From an uncultured bacterium (GTDB taxonomy: Bacteria; Cyanobacteriota; Vampirovibrionia; Gastranaerophilales; Gastranaerophilaceae): a stretch of 14,028 nt of DNA. The notes under the pieces are model-generated. The model was not told the DNA's origin. It did not search any database and worked only from the letters and a program-made list of their open reading frames with translations. Below are positions 1 to 5,612 of this stretch, one piece after another. The position numbers were made by a program, and so were the translations under genes. The DNA lies in contig CAMAGQ010000035.1 in assembly GCA_945833895.1 (NCBI GenBank), positions 1 through 14,028 on the forward strand. The letters are read 5' to 3'. Position 1 is the first letter of the stretch. Each line of letters starts with the position of its first letter.

Positions 1-27
1 ATAAAATTATATAACAAAATTTTAAAA

Positions 28-55
28 TTGACCACTTTAAATTTATATTTATGTT
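28..55 (+). promoter_or_regulatory. Candidate promoter of the methyltransferase gene
   Basis: TTGACC at 28-33 (5 of 6 matches to the -35 consensus), a 16-nt spacer and TATGTT at 50-55 (4 of 6). The predicted transcription start near 62 leaves a short leader containing the AGAGG ribosome site at 76-80. An upstream ATG at 51 would lie inside the -10 box, which argues for the later start at 87. Seen by eye only. Confidence 0.4.
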
Positions 56-86
56 TTATGTTAATATAATTAAAAAGAGGCGGTTT

Positions 87-755
87 ATGGTTTGCGATAA
101 AAATCCTGAAAATGTACGAAATCTTTTCAATGAAATTGCACAGTATTACGATAAAACGAACAATTTTATTTCTGTGTTTTCTCATTACATTATAAAATAT
201 TTTGCTTTGCGGGAATTGAATATCAAGCCGCGGTCGCTAATTCTTGATGTCTGCTGCGGAACGGGCGATTTTACAAGGCTTATTGCAAAGGTTTCACCGC
301 GTTCAAGGGTAATCGGCGTTGATTTTTGCGAAAACATGCTTAAAATTGCTAAAAATAAAAATCCGAAAGGGGTCTTTGTACTTGCAGACTGTCTGGAATT
401 GCCGTTTAAAGAAAGAGAATTTAACTATGTAACAGCAGGGTTTGGCTTGCGAAATATAAAAGACCGGGCAAAAGCGGTTTCTGAAATTTACCGTGTGCTT
501 GATTTTGACGGGCAATTTCTTCATCTTGATTTTGGAATACGCAACAGTTTTAGCAAGGTTTTTGACCGATTAGTGCCTGTTGTTGCAAAATGTCTGAAAA
601 TTAATCTTGAGCATTACAAATATTTAATCAACTCAAAGCAAGAGTTTCCTGAACCTGATGAGTTGATTAAAGAATTTGAAACACACGGGTTTAAATTAGT
701 AAAACGTGTGGATTATCTGTTTGGAGTAATTTCCGCTCAAATAATGCAAAAATAG
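87..755 (+). CDS. ubiE: UbiE/MenG-type demethylmenaquinone/ubiquinone C-methyltransferase
   Basis: Class I SAM-dependent methyltransferase of the UbiE/MenG family, which methylates the quinone ring (demethylmenaquinone to menaquinone) at the cytoplasmic membrane face. From the ATG at 87 it is 222 residues, somewhat shorter than the usual 230-250. Visible marks are the N-terminal YDKTNNFIS motif (21-29), SAM motif I LDVCCGTGDF (53-62), the acidic GVDF strand end (77-80), the UbiE signature GFGLRNI (118-124), and a C-terminal YKYL...FPEPDEL segment (177-193) typical of the family. I prefer the ATG at 87 over 51 because AGAGG lies 6 nt upstream of it and the family block starts close to it. The gene ends exactly where the convergent dehydrogenase begins, with no space for a terminator. 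Family assignment is strong. The exact quinone substrate is inferred; in a fermenter, menaquinone is likelier than ubiquinone. Confidence 0.88.
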   Translation: MVCDKNPENVRNLFNEIAQYYDKTNNFISVFSHYIIKYFALRELNIKPRSLILDVCCGTGDFTRLIAKVSPRSRVIGVDFCENMLKIAKNKNPKGVFVLADCLELPFKEREFNYVTAGFGLRNIKDRAKAVSEIYRVLDFDGQFLHLDFGIRNSFSKVFDRLVPVVAKCLKINLEHYKYLINSKQEFPEPDELIKEFETHGFKLVKRVDYLFGVISAQIMQK

Positions 756-1769
756 TTACAGAACCCTATACTTAAACCCGCCCGAAAGATAATCGTTAAT
801 CCCGTCAAAAGTAACTTGCAGGATATAATTTATTGCTTCCTGCGTATTGTAAGCAATGTGTGGAGTAATAATTACATTGGGAAGTTTTGCGAGTTCTATT
901 ACAGTTTCAGAGGTTTCGGAACACATCAGAGAAGATTTTTCTTTTCCGTCAGGTTCTAAAGTGTCTTTACACGCCACAACATCCAGTGCTGCCCCTGAAA
1001 GTTTCCCGTTGTTTAATGCACTCAGCAATGCTTTGTTGTTAATAAGTTCGCCCCTTGCGACGTTAACCAGATAAGCACCTTGTTTCATCATCTCAAACTC
1101 TTTATCCGAAAACATTTGATAGTTTTCTTCCGTGTATGAGGTGTGAAGTGTTATAATATCAGAAAATTTCAACAGGGTTTCAAAATCCACGTATTTTACG
1201 ATATTATTATTCAGCAGTTCGGCGTTTTGAGTTTTTTCGTATGCAATAACGCTCATTCCGAAACATTTTGCGTACCTTGCAACAGCACCGCCTATTGTTC
1301 CGGTTCCGACAATTCCCAAAACCATATTGTTTAAATCATGTCCTGTCAGTCCTGTGTAAGAAAAAACTTTTTCAGGCGGAATATTTATCGCAGTAACGAT
1401 GTTGCGAACAAGCATCAGAATTAATCCGAATGTGAATTGGCTAACCGATGTGTGACCGTAGGCATCAACGTTTAAAAGTGCAATGTTTTTATTCGCACAA
1501 GCATTTAAACAAATGTGGTTATATCCTGTAGAACGAGTTGAAATTACCCGAAGATTTTTAAACCTTGAGATAACCTCTTCGCTGACTTCCGACGTTATAA
1601 ACACGCTTATTATCATTGCTTCCTCTAAATCTTCTATAGGAAGTGAATTAACCGTTTCATTATTCAAACTTTCGCTGAAAAATTTTATTTCATAGTTCTC
1701 AAAATTATTCTCTTCGAAAAATTTTTCCTCAGATTTTCTGTAATCAAAAAAAAGTAGTTTGCAAGTCAT
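756..1769 (-). CDS. D-isomer-specific 2-hydroxyacid dehydrogenase (D-lactate dehydrogenase-like)
   Basis: NAD-dependent enzyme that interconverts a 2-keto acid and a D-2-hydroxy acid; the likely reaction is pyruvate to D-lactate to regenerate NAD+ in the cytoplasm. In 337 residues it shows the Rossmann motif GTGTIG (155-160), the substrate-side segment STRSTGYNHI (77-86), the family signature from VNVARGELI (235-243, catalytic Arg239) through LSGAALDVV (257-265), a probable catalytic Glu near 272 and the catalytic His304 in TPHIAYNT. The start at 1769 is preferred over 1802: AGGAG sits about 6 nt upstream, whereas the longer form adds only a lysine-rich stretch. It stands alone, divergent from hsp20 and convergent with ubiE. 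The final substrate (pyruvate, or a branched or aromatic keto acid) cannot be read from sequence, so no symbol is given; ldhA is the closest named relative. Confidence 0.88.
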   Translation of the reverse strand: MTCKLLFFDYRKSEEKFFEENNFENYEIKFFSESLNNETVNSLPIEDLEEAMIISVFITSEVSEEVISRFKNLRVISTRSTGYNHICLNACANKNIALLNVDAYGHTSVSQFTFGLILMLVRNIVTAINIPPEKVFSYTGLTGHDLNNMVLGIVGTGTIGGAVARYAKCFGMSVIAYEKTQNAELLNNNIVKYVDFETLLKFSDIITLHTSYTEENYQMFSDKEFEMMKQGAYLVNVARGELINNKALLSALNNGKLSGAALDVVACKDTLEPDGKEKSSLMCSETSETVIELAKLPNVIITPHIAYNTQEAINYILQVTFDGINDYLSGGFKYRVL

Positions 1770-1915
1770 AAATTTCTCCTTCACGATAAAAATATATTTC
1801 ATCTGTGAAAATTGCTATTGTCGTTTTGTTTAATATTTGTACGATAAAAGACTAGACTAACAGACAATGAAATTAATCAATAAATCTTTTATGCTGATTG
1901 AGAAAGGAGCAAAAA

Positions 1916-2392
1916 ATGAAGAAAGATCTTATTGTAAGAGAGCCTGAATTGTATTTTGACAGCATACATCAGGAACTTGATAATTTTTTACGAGATACAT
2001 TTTTTACGCATTCCTTCGGACATCCGTTGAATGTAATAAAAAATACCATACTAAGACCCGCAATTGAAGTTATTCAATGTAACGATAACTATAAAGTGAA
2101 AGTGCAGCTTCCTGGGGTAAAGAAAGACGAAATAGATGTAGAATTGGACAACGATTTCATGACTATTACGGCTGAAACCCGCGAAGAGAAAAAAGAAGAA
2201 GAAAAGAACAGACGTTATCATACATCTGAGTTTAGATACGGCAAATATCAAAGAACAATATCCTTTGACCAGCCGATAAAAACCGAAGATGCAACAGCAA
2301 AATATAAAGATGGTGTCTTAACAATAATTATTCCGAAACAAACAACGGAAACAAAAGAACCTAAAAGACTGCAAATAACCGAATCTGAATAG
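1916..2392 (+). CDS. Small heat shock protein, Hsp20/alpha-crystallin family
   Basis: ATP-independent holdase that binds unfolding proteins in the cytoplasm and forms large oligomers. The 158-residue protein has the usual layout: an N-terminal arm rich in aromatics and charges (1-47), an alpha-crystallin domain (about 48-141) opening RPAIEVIQ and containing KVKVQLPGVKKDEIDVEL (60-77) and the closing KDGVLTIIIPK (131-141), then a short tail with an I-x-I-like LQI (152-154) for oligomer assembly. An unusually charged run, REEKKEEEKNRR, occupies 89-100 in the loop where dimer-exchange residues lie. The ATG at 1916 has GGAG 6 nt upstream; an upstream TTG at 1898 has no such site. I saw no CIRCE element. 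Downstream lies a long structured spacer ending in a terminator-like hairpin (2512-2543). Confidence 0.93.
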   Translation: MKKDLIVREPELYFDSIHQELDNFLRDTFFTHSFGHPLNVIKNTILRPAIEVIQCNDNYKVKVQLPGVKKDEIDVELDNDFMTITAETREEKKEEEKNRRYHTSEFRYGKYQRTISFDQPIKTEDATAKYKDGVLTIIIPKQTTETKEPKRLQITESE

Positions 2393-2408
2393 CATCTGTC
2401 AATCGTGT

Positions 2409-2545
2409 TCCCCACTGACTAAAGTGGCATGTAATACACAGCGATATGGATGCAAATGGCAGAAACCGGCTTACATGCATCGGTTGTGTCCTTCTTGACT
2501 CTGCCATGGAGGCGAAACAGGCTCTACTTAAAGCCTGTTTCGCTT
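2409..2545 (+). other. Structured segment resembling IS200/IS605 ends or an RNA (possible remnant)
   Basis: Dense nested inverted repeats: CCACT/AGTGG around GACTAA just after 2410; ATGGCAG (2454-2460) pairing with CTGCCAT (2501-2507), enclosing AACCG/CGGTT; CATGTAA pairing at a distance with TTACATG; and finally a perfect 12-bp stem (2512-2523 with 2532-2543). A hairpin of the form CCACT-GACTAA-AGTGG at one side and a GGAGGCGAAACAGGC-type hairpin at the other recalls the imperfect palindromes and reRNA/omega-RNA region of IS200/IS605 elements. No transposase or TnpB reading frame survives here. Inference only; it may instead be the structured 3' region of the hsp20 transcript. Confidence 0.35.
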
Positions 2546-2551
2546 GTTTGT
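2512..2551 (+). terminator. Terminator-like hairpin downstream of hsp20
   Basis: A perfect 12-bp stem, GCGAAACAGGCT with AGCCTGTTTCGC (2512-2523/2532-2543), and an 8-nt loop, followed by TTGTTTGT. The T-run is interrupted, so termination strength is uncertain. It lies 120 nt past the hsp20 stop and is the first strong hairpin with a T-rich tail on that strand. Confidence 0.45.
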
Positions 2552-2588
2552 ATATTTCCATCTTCTAGGGGTAGGGGTGAGCCTGTAG

Positions 2589-2675
2589 GATGTGGTAAAT
2601 CTATGATTTACCACATCAGAAAATGTACCTGAAAAATGTTTCGGTAATCAAAGATTACCAAAACCTACTTTTTTT
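2589..2675 (+). repeat. Dispersed palindromic repeat B, copy 1
   Basis: Two hairpins in series: a perfect 13-bp stem GATGTGGTAAATC/GATTTACCACATC with a TAT loop (2589-2617), then GGTAATC/GATTACC with a 3-nt loop (2643-2659), followed by AAAACCTAC and a seven-T run. A second copy at 7458-7524 matches nearly base for base from the second hairpin through the T-run, and more loosely across the first. It is noncoding and lies in a spacer in both places. Confidence 0.75.
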
Positions 2676-2694
2676 ACTTTTGCTGAAATTTGTT

Positions 2695-2751
2695 AGGGAT
2701 TCTTCGCACTTCGTATTCGACGTATTCCCGAACATTTTGCTCAGAATGACG
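2695..2751 (+). repeat. Dispersed repeat C, copy 1 (GATTCTTCGCACT...CTCAGAATGAC type)
   Basis: The segment opens with GGGATTCTTCGCACT and closes with GCTCAGAATGACG. The reverse complement of 5548-5612 opens with the same 15 bases and closes with a close variant of the tail, with a divergent middle. Elements with a GATTCTTCGC...CTCAGAATGAC core are widespread intergenic repeats in unrelated bacterial genomes; function unknown. Confidence 0.65.
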
Positions 2752-2922
2752 ACACTATTACAAAGACTTAAGCTCCATATATTTATCCCTGTTCAGAATG
2801 ATGAAAATTCTACAAATAGTTAGTTTTCCCAATATATTTACTTCCAAGCTACCACTTTGGGCATGCCCGTTTGTGTAATTTTGAAAATATTTTACATTAC
2901 TTAACAATTTTTTAAACCATGT

Positions 2923-2983
2923 AAAACCATGTCATTTCATGGTTTTGAGCAGGTTAAATCTCTGTAAATCATGTCGTGACATG
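2923..2983. repeat. Two tandem degenerate CATG palindromes
   Basis: AAAACCATG-N6-CATGGTTTT (2923-2946) is a perfect 9-bp inverted repeat. About 40 bp on, CATGTC-GT-GACATG (2970-2983) is a second palindrome, and the two align as degenerate copies (TAAA.CATGTC...CATGGT.TT). A third half-site, AAACCATG, lies at 2914-2921. The spacing of roughly four helical turns would suit paired binding sites, but no adjacent regulator gene supports this. Confidence 0.45.
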
Positions 2984-3071
2984 GTATTGCAAGTATCAAA
3001 CCTCAGAAAACCCCCTCAAAGTAAGTGTTACAAGGGGTTGTTACAAAACTTAATAAGGGCATGTTCCGCTC

Positions 3072-3099
3072 TTGAAAAATTCCTCTTATTTTCTATAAT
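3072..3099 (+). promoter_or_regulatory. Strong sigma-70-type promoter upstream of the Cys-rich protein gene
   Basis: TTGAAA (3072-3077), a 16-nt spacer, then a perfect TATAAT (3094-3099). The predicted transcript begins at about 3106, which is the A of an ATG opening an 18-codon ORF. It would also drive the Cys-rich protein gene about 105 nt downstream. Confidence 0.7.
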
Positions 3100-3105
3100 G
3101 AAATT

Positions 3106-3162
3106 ATGGAGTCGAAAATCATTGACAGGACGACTTTAGGGGAGATTTTTCAATATATCTGA
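3106..3162 (+). CDS. Possible leaderless 18-residue peptide
   Basis: ATG at 3106 lies exactly 6 nt after a perfect -10 box and begins an 18-codon frame, MESKIIDRTTLGEIFQYI, ending in TGA at 3160-3162. There is no room for a Shine-Dalgarno, so translation would have to be leaderless. The stop codon falls in the loop of an 11-bp inverted repeat, so a terminating ribosome would cover that hairpin. No known leader peptide is recognised and there is no run of one amino acid as in amino-acid attenuators. It may simply be a chance frame or the start of a decayed gene. Confidence 0.3.
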   Translation: MESKIIDRTTLGEIFQYI

Positions 3163-3176
3163 TAAGATATATTGAA
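3149..3176. promoter_or_regulatory. Perfect 11-bp inverted repeat in the leader of the Cys-rich protein gene
   Basis: TTCAATATATC (3149-3159), a 6-nt loop TGATAA, and the exact reverse complement GATATATTGAA (3166-3176). It sits between the promoter and the ribosome site GGAG (3198-3201). It could be a protein operator or an RNA hairpin. There is no T-run after it, so it is not a standard terminator. Confidence 0.55.
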
Positions 3177-3211
3177 GGGATAGTTATACATAAAAGTGGA
3201 GATTTTATAAA

Positions 3212-3433
3212 TTGTTTAGAAGTAGGGATATGGGAAGGGCAGTTGCTGTTAGAAGATGGACTACAACTGCGTTAGAGTGTTACAAACGTGGCTGTAATTG
3301 TGAAGGTTGTTTCTATCGAGATTTCTTTAGTGCATCTTCTCAAAAATGCCAGATGAAGGCTTCTGTTCTTGAACTTGTCAGAGTAATCGGAACACCTGAC
3401 GTCGAATTACCACAATTTTTAGCTGATGAATAG
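3212..3433 (+). CDS. Small Cys-rich protein of unknown function
   Basis: A 73-residue basic protein with the pattern RRWTTTALECYKRGCNC (14-30) followed by EGCFY, giving cysteines in C-x5-C-x-C-x2-C order, and a fifth Cys in QKCQMK (about 46-49). The C-terminal half, ASVLELVRVIGTPD, looks like an amphipathic helix. Four closely spaced cysteines suggest a zinc or Fe-S site; this is inference. I do not recognise a named family. The start is uncertain: TTG at 3212 has GGAG 10 nt upstream (3198-3201), whereas ATG at 3230 (MGRAVAVRRW) has only a poorly placed AGTAGGG. Both leave the cysteine core intact. The gene precedes hpf by 71 nt, but hpf has its own promoter. No membrane segment or signal peptide is visible. 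Confidence 0.65.
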   Translation: MFRSRDMGRAVAVRRWTTTALECYKRGCNCEGCFYRDFFSASSQKCQMKASVLELVRVIGTPDVELPQFLADE

Positions 3434-3444
3434 ATATTTCACCC

Positions 3445-3473
3445 TTTAAAAATTATTAAAAGTGTGTTATACT
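3445..3473 (+). promoter_or_regulatory. Candidate promoter of hpf
   Basis: TTTAAA (3445-3450), a 17-nt spacer and TATACT (3468-3473, 5 of 6). The predicted start near 3480 gives a leader of about 25 nt carrying GGAGG at 3494-3498. An independent promoter fits a stress-responsive hibernation factor. Confidence 0.55.
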
Positions 3474-3504
3474 AACAAAGCAGTATTAGAATTGGAGGTT
3501 TTAA

Positions 3505-3882
3505 ATGTACATTCACGTAAATGGCAGAAACATTGAGATTACAGATGCTATCAAGGCTTATGTAAAAGAAAAAATCGGCAAAGTCGCAACTCACTATGAT
3601 CAAATTCAAGGTATCGACGTTGTTTTGTCAGTAATCAAAAATCCGTCAGCAGAAGGTAAACACATTGCTGAAGTTACTTGCAAAACAAATACCGGCGTTA
3701 TCCGTTGCGAAGAGGCTGCTGAATCTATGTACGCAAGTATTGATATCTTAGCAGACAAACTTGCAAGACAAATTACTAAACTTAAAGACAAAAACATTTC
3801 TTCTGACAAAGCGTCAATCCGTACCGATGCTCAAAAAGAAGAAAAAGAAGAAGTCGAAGAAATTAAAGCAATTGAAGACTAA
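3505..3882 (+). CDS. hpf: Ribosome hibernation promoting factor, short (single-domain) form
   Basis: Binds the decoding centre of the 30S subunit when growth slows and silences or protects ribosomes. The 125 residues comprise one S30AE (RaiA/HPF/YfiA) domain, beta-alpha-beta-beta-beta-alpha in form, over about residues 1-97: MYIHVNGRNIEITDAIKAYV at the start, IDVVLSVI, HIAEVTCKT, then the second helix ESMYASIDILADKLARQITKLK. The following 25 or so residues are a charged, probably disordered Lys/Glu tail rather than the C-terminal dimerisation domain of long HPF, so any 100S-type pairing would need another factor. GGAGG lies 6 nt before the ATG. The gene is monocistronic by appearance, with a promoter at 3445 and a clear terminator at 3900. 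Confidence 0.93.
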   Translation: MYIHVNGRNIEITDAIKAYVKEKIGKVATHYDQIQGIDVVLSVIKNPSAEGKHIAEVTCKTNTGVIRCEEAAESMYASIDILADKLARQITKLKDKNISSDKASIRTDAQKEEKEEVEEIKAIED

Positions 3883-3899
3883 TTGATTATAAACTAATA

Positions 3900-3938
3900 A
3901 AAAGACCGCTGTTCAAACGAAAACGGCGGTCTTTTATT
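3900..3938. terminator. Bidirectional intrinsic terminator between hpf and a convergent gene
   Basis: A 14-bp stem with one T-G wobble (3900-3913 with 3922-3935; core AAAAGACCGC/GCGGTCTTTT) and an 8-nt loop. T-rich tails occur on both strands: TTTTATTAT to the right, and CTTTTTATTAG on the minus strand to the left. It therefore serves both hpf (+) and the small membrane protein gene (-). Confidence 0.88.
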
Positions 3939-3955
3939 ATGTAAAAATTTTAAAA

Positions 3956-4276
3956 TTACTTAACTTTTCCTCTTAGCATCAAGGTAAATCCTGCAATAAT
4001 AGCAGTTCCTGTTGCTGTGATAAGTCCGTTAATCAGTGAAGTTACGGCGGCTTTCTTTTGAAGCATTTTTTGGTAATCTTCAATTTTCATTTTGCCGTCC
4101 CAAAGTTTACCGTCTTTGGTTCTGCCGCCAATTGGAACGTAACCGTCTTTTGCCTGAATTTTTGCACCTTCCATAACTGCCTTATTAAAGTGTGACTGTA
4201 TTAAATATGAAGACGCTGCTCCTCCCAGCAAGCCTGCACCTGCCATTACTCCCATGCATTTTCCGATACCTGCCAT
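3956..4276 (-). CDS. Small glycine-rich membrane protein, unknown function
   Basis: A 106-residue protein with two likely hydrophobic helices: residues about 7-27 (VMAGAGLLGGAASSYLI, a glycine-zipper-like run) and 79-101 (SLINGLITATGTAIIAGFTLML). They flank a charged middle segment (about 30-75) with GYVPIGGRTKDGKLWDGKMKIEDY. It was probably inserted in the cytoplasmic membrane as a hairpin. I do not recognise a family; holin-like or glycine-zipper envelope proteins have similar composition but that is not evidence of role. Expression signals are strong: AAGGAGG 8 nt before the ATG (4285-4291) and a promoter at 4316-4343. It is monocistronic between two convergent or divergent neighbours and shares its terminator with hpf. 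Confidence 0.75.
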   Translation of the reverse strand: MAGIGKCMGVMAGAGLLGGAASSYLIQSHFNKAVMEGAKIQAKDGYVPIGGRTKDGKLWDGKMKIEDYQKMLQKKAAVTSLINGLITATGTAIIAGFTLMLRGKVK

Positions 4277-4315
4277 AACTAATACCTCCTTACGTTTTTT
4301 ATATTAAAACAGAAG

Positions 4316-4343
4316 ATAATAAAATTTTGCTACTTTGTTACAA
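4316..4343 (-). promoter_or_regulatory. Promoter of the small membrane protein gene
   Basis: On the minus strand TTGTAA (4343-4338), a 16-nt spacer, then TATTAT (4321-4316). The predicted start near 4309 gives a 33-nt leader that includes the AAGGAGG ribosome site. Confidence 0.6.
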
Positions 4344-4455
4344 AATTTTAATGCTTTGTAGTTTACCAATCAGGATACTTGCATTTTATATTTGAAAGAT
4401 TATTATTAAATAGTAACGTTTTTAATCGAATATCAGAACTTAGATGTTTTCGGGG

Positions 4456-4461
4456 TAAAAT
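4456..4461 (+). promoter_or_regulatory. -10 box 6 nt before the acyltransferase ATG
   Basis: TAAAAT (5 of 6) ends exactly 6 nt before the ATG at 4468, so the predicted transcript begins at the start codon. The -35 region is weak (TCAGAA-like about 4433-4438). The only Shine-Dalgarno-like bases, GGGG at 4452-4455, are 12 nt away and would be upstream of the transcript. Confidence 0.4.
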
Positions 4462-4467
4462 TGATAT

Positions 4468-5289
4468 ATGGCTACAGAAGAAAAATTATATTCGGACATT
4501 CCTCCGACAAAATTAAGAAATAAAGAAGAAAAATTCAAACCGGCAAAAACAAACCGCTTTTGGTTGACTATTGCAAGTCTGTTTTTCTTCAATATGCTTC
4601 AAAACAGATTTTATGCTTTCCGTTATAACGGTATCGAAAATTACACCGAACGTGACAGCAAATATCCTACGATTTTGTTTGCACCGCATTGCAACTGGTG
4701 GGATGGAATTGTGTTGTACAATACGACACACCGTATTTGCCACAAGGAAATCCGTTTGATGGTTGAAGAACTTAACAGATTTCCGTTGTTAAGACGTGGT
4801 GGTGCGTATTCTGTAAACAAAAAGTCTGCACAATCGGCGATGAAGGCTTTGCAGTATTCTGTAGATTTGCTTGGCGACTTGAGAAACATTCTTTGTATTT
4901 TCCCCCAAGGTATTATCAGACCGCCTCATTACAGACCGTTTAAGTTCCAAACAGGTTTGACATATATTGCTCAAAACGCTGTTAAACGTTATGGCAAGGT
5001 GAATTTAATCCCGCTTTCTATTGATTACTGTTTCTTTAGAGATAACAGACCAGAAGTTGTCGTGGATTTTGGTAAGAGAATTGAGTTGACAGATGCTAAA
5101 ATCGACAGAAAACATTATACGGAATTTCTTGAAGCGAAATTGACCGAAACATGTGATGAGCAGTTCAATAACATTTCACAGGGCAAAGTTGACGATTATA
5201 AAATTTTATTCAAACAACATTTGAAATGGTACAGACGTATTGAACAACGTCTGAAAAGCATTGATTTGCCTGATGTTTCAAGTGTTTAA
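4468..5289 (+). CDS. PlsC-like lysophospholipid acyltransferase
   Basis: Member of the LPLAT/glycerolphosphate acyltransferase superfamily, which transfers an acyl chain to lysophosphatidic acid or a related lipid at the inner face of the membrane. The 273-residue protein has a hydrophobic segment (about 31-45), the catalytic H-x4-D motif as PHCNWWDG (His74, Asp79), the phosphate-binding motif FPQGIIRPP (145-153, in place of the classic FPEGTR), and FKFQTGLTYIAQ followed by LIPLSIDY, corresponding to the later conserved blocks. The NWW between catalytic His and Asp and the Gln in FPQG mark a subgroup distinct from canonical PlsC, so the acceptor is uncertain. An N-terminal 30-residue charged extension precedes the membrane segment. 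It is an isolated gene, possibly translated leaderless. Confidence 0.82.
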   Translation: MATEEKLYSDIPPTKLRNKEEKFKPAKTNRFWLTIASLFFFNMLQNRFYAFRYNGIENYTERDSKYPTILFAPHCNWWDGIVLYNTTHRICHKEIRLMVEELNRFPLLRRGGAYSVNKKSAQSAMKALQYSVDLLGDLRNILCIFPQGIIRPPHYRPFKFQTGLTYIAQNAVKRYGKVNLIPLSIDYCFFRDNRPEVVVDFGKRIELTDAKIDRKHYTEFLEAKLTETCDEQFNNISQGKVDDYKILFKQHLKWYRRIEQRLKSIDLPDVSSV

Positions 5290-5388
5290 TATATGAAATA
5301 GCCAGGTCATTCTTCGGGGGTAAATGTATTGGAAGGCTAAAGCCTCAGTATGACATGTTTGTATATCGCATAGATATTGACCACTTTT

Positions 5389-5456
5389 CCCTCTCACATT
5401 GGGAGAGGGAAGAATTTCTTAATGAGCGGAGTGAATTTAGAAATTCGGGAGAGGGT
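5389..5456 (+). repeat. Dispersed palindromic repeat A, copy 1
   Basis: Order of parts: CCCTCTC, a short loop, GGGAGAGGG, then GAATTTCT, a loop, AGAAATTC, and a second GGGAGAGGG. The first CCCTCTC can pair with either GAGAGGG block, so two alternative folds exist. The reverse complement of 7346-7415 matches closely, including the GAATTTCTTAATGA core and GTGAATTTAGAAATTC end. Confidence 0.82.
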
Positions 5457-5498
5457 TCAATTGAGGGAGAAATCGTGTGAAGAAGTCCAGGGTTATGT

Positions 5499-5547
5499 CT
5501 TCCTTCCCTGGATGGGGAAGGCTAGGATGGGGTGATATCATTTACCT
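5499..5547 (+). repeat. Dispersed repeat D, copy 1
   Basis: CCTTCC...GGAAGG hairpin around CTGGATGG, followed by GGGGTGATATCATTTACCTC. It matches 13905-13946 (CTTCCTTGGATGGGGAAGG then GGGGTGATGTTATTTAATCTC), apart from a 7-nt insertion here. Confidence 0.65.
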
Positions 5548-5612
5548 CCGTCATTCAGAGCAGAATATTTTGGAATTTGAGCAAGAATTTATACAGAGTG
5601 CGAAGAATCCCA
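5548..5612 (-). repeat. Dispersed repeat C, copy 2 (inverted)
   Basis: Read on the minus strand it begins GGGATTCTTCGCACT and ends GCTCTGAATGACGG, matching the ends of 2695-2751 with a longer, divergent middle. Confidence 0.62.

Larger units (their letters stand above)
2393..3071. other. Long spacer without a convincing gene
   Basis: Reading frames of 60-66 codons here lack ribosome sites, have no recognisable domain and run straight through hairpins and repeats, so I treat them as noncoding. Contents in order: the IS200/IS605-like structured segment, repeats B and C, a perfect palindrome GGGCATGCCC (2859-2868), the tandem CATG palindromes, and AACCCC/GGGGTT arms around 3010-3040. The accumulation of elements suggests an insertion-tolerant spacer. 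Confidence 0.6.

Noticed and set aside
51..86. ATG at 51 as start of the ubiE-like gene
   Set aside because: No ribosome site upstream and it falls in the predicted -10 region. ATG at 87 has AGAGG 6 nt upstream and begins near the conserved family block.
1770..1802. Longer start of the dehydrogenase at 1802
   Set aside because: No ribosome site upstream, whereas AGGAG lies about 6 nt before the ATG at 1769, inside the longer form.
2409..2545. Cobalamin-type or other known riboswitch in the hsp20 downstream region
   Set aside because: None of the conserved cores I know are present, and it is downstream rather than upstream of a gene.
2450..2632. 60-codon plus-strand frame downstream of hsp20
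   Set aside because: It runs through two perfect hairpins and has no ribosome site or recognisable domain. It may contain decayed element sequence but not a live gene.
2623..3139. Two 66-codon plus-strand frames in the spacer (2623-2823, 2939-3139)
   Set aside because: They overlap repeats B and C, the palindromes and the promoter at 3072, and lack start signals.
3126..3275. A frame of about 49 codons overlapping the start of the Cys-rich gene (reads IEGIVIHKSGDFINCLEVG)
   Set aside because: No start codon with a ribosome site; the cysteine-rich frame is the better coding candidate, so this is probably a shadow.
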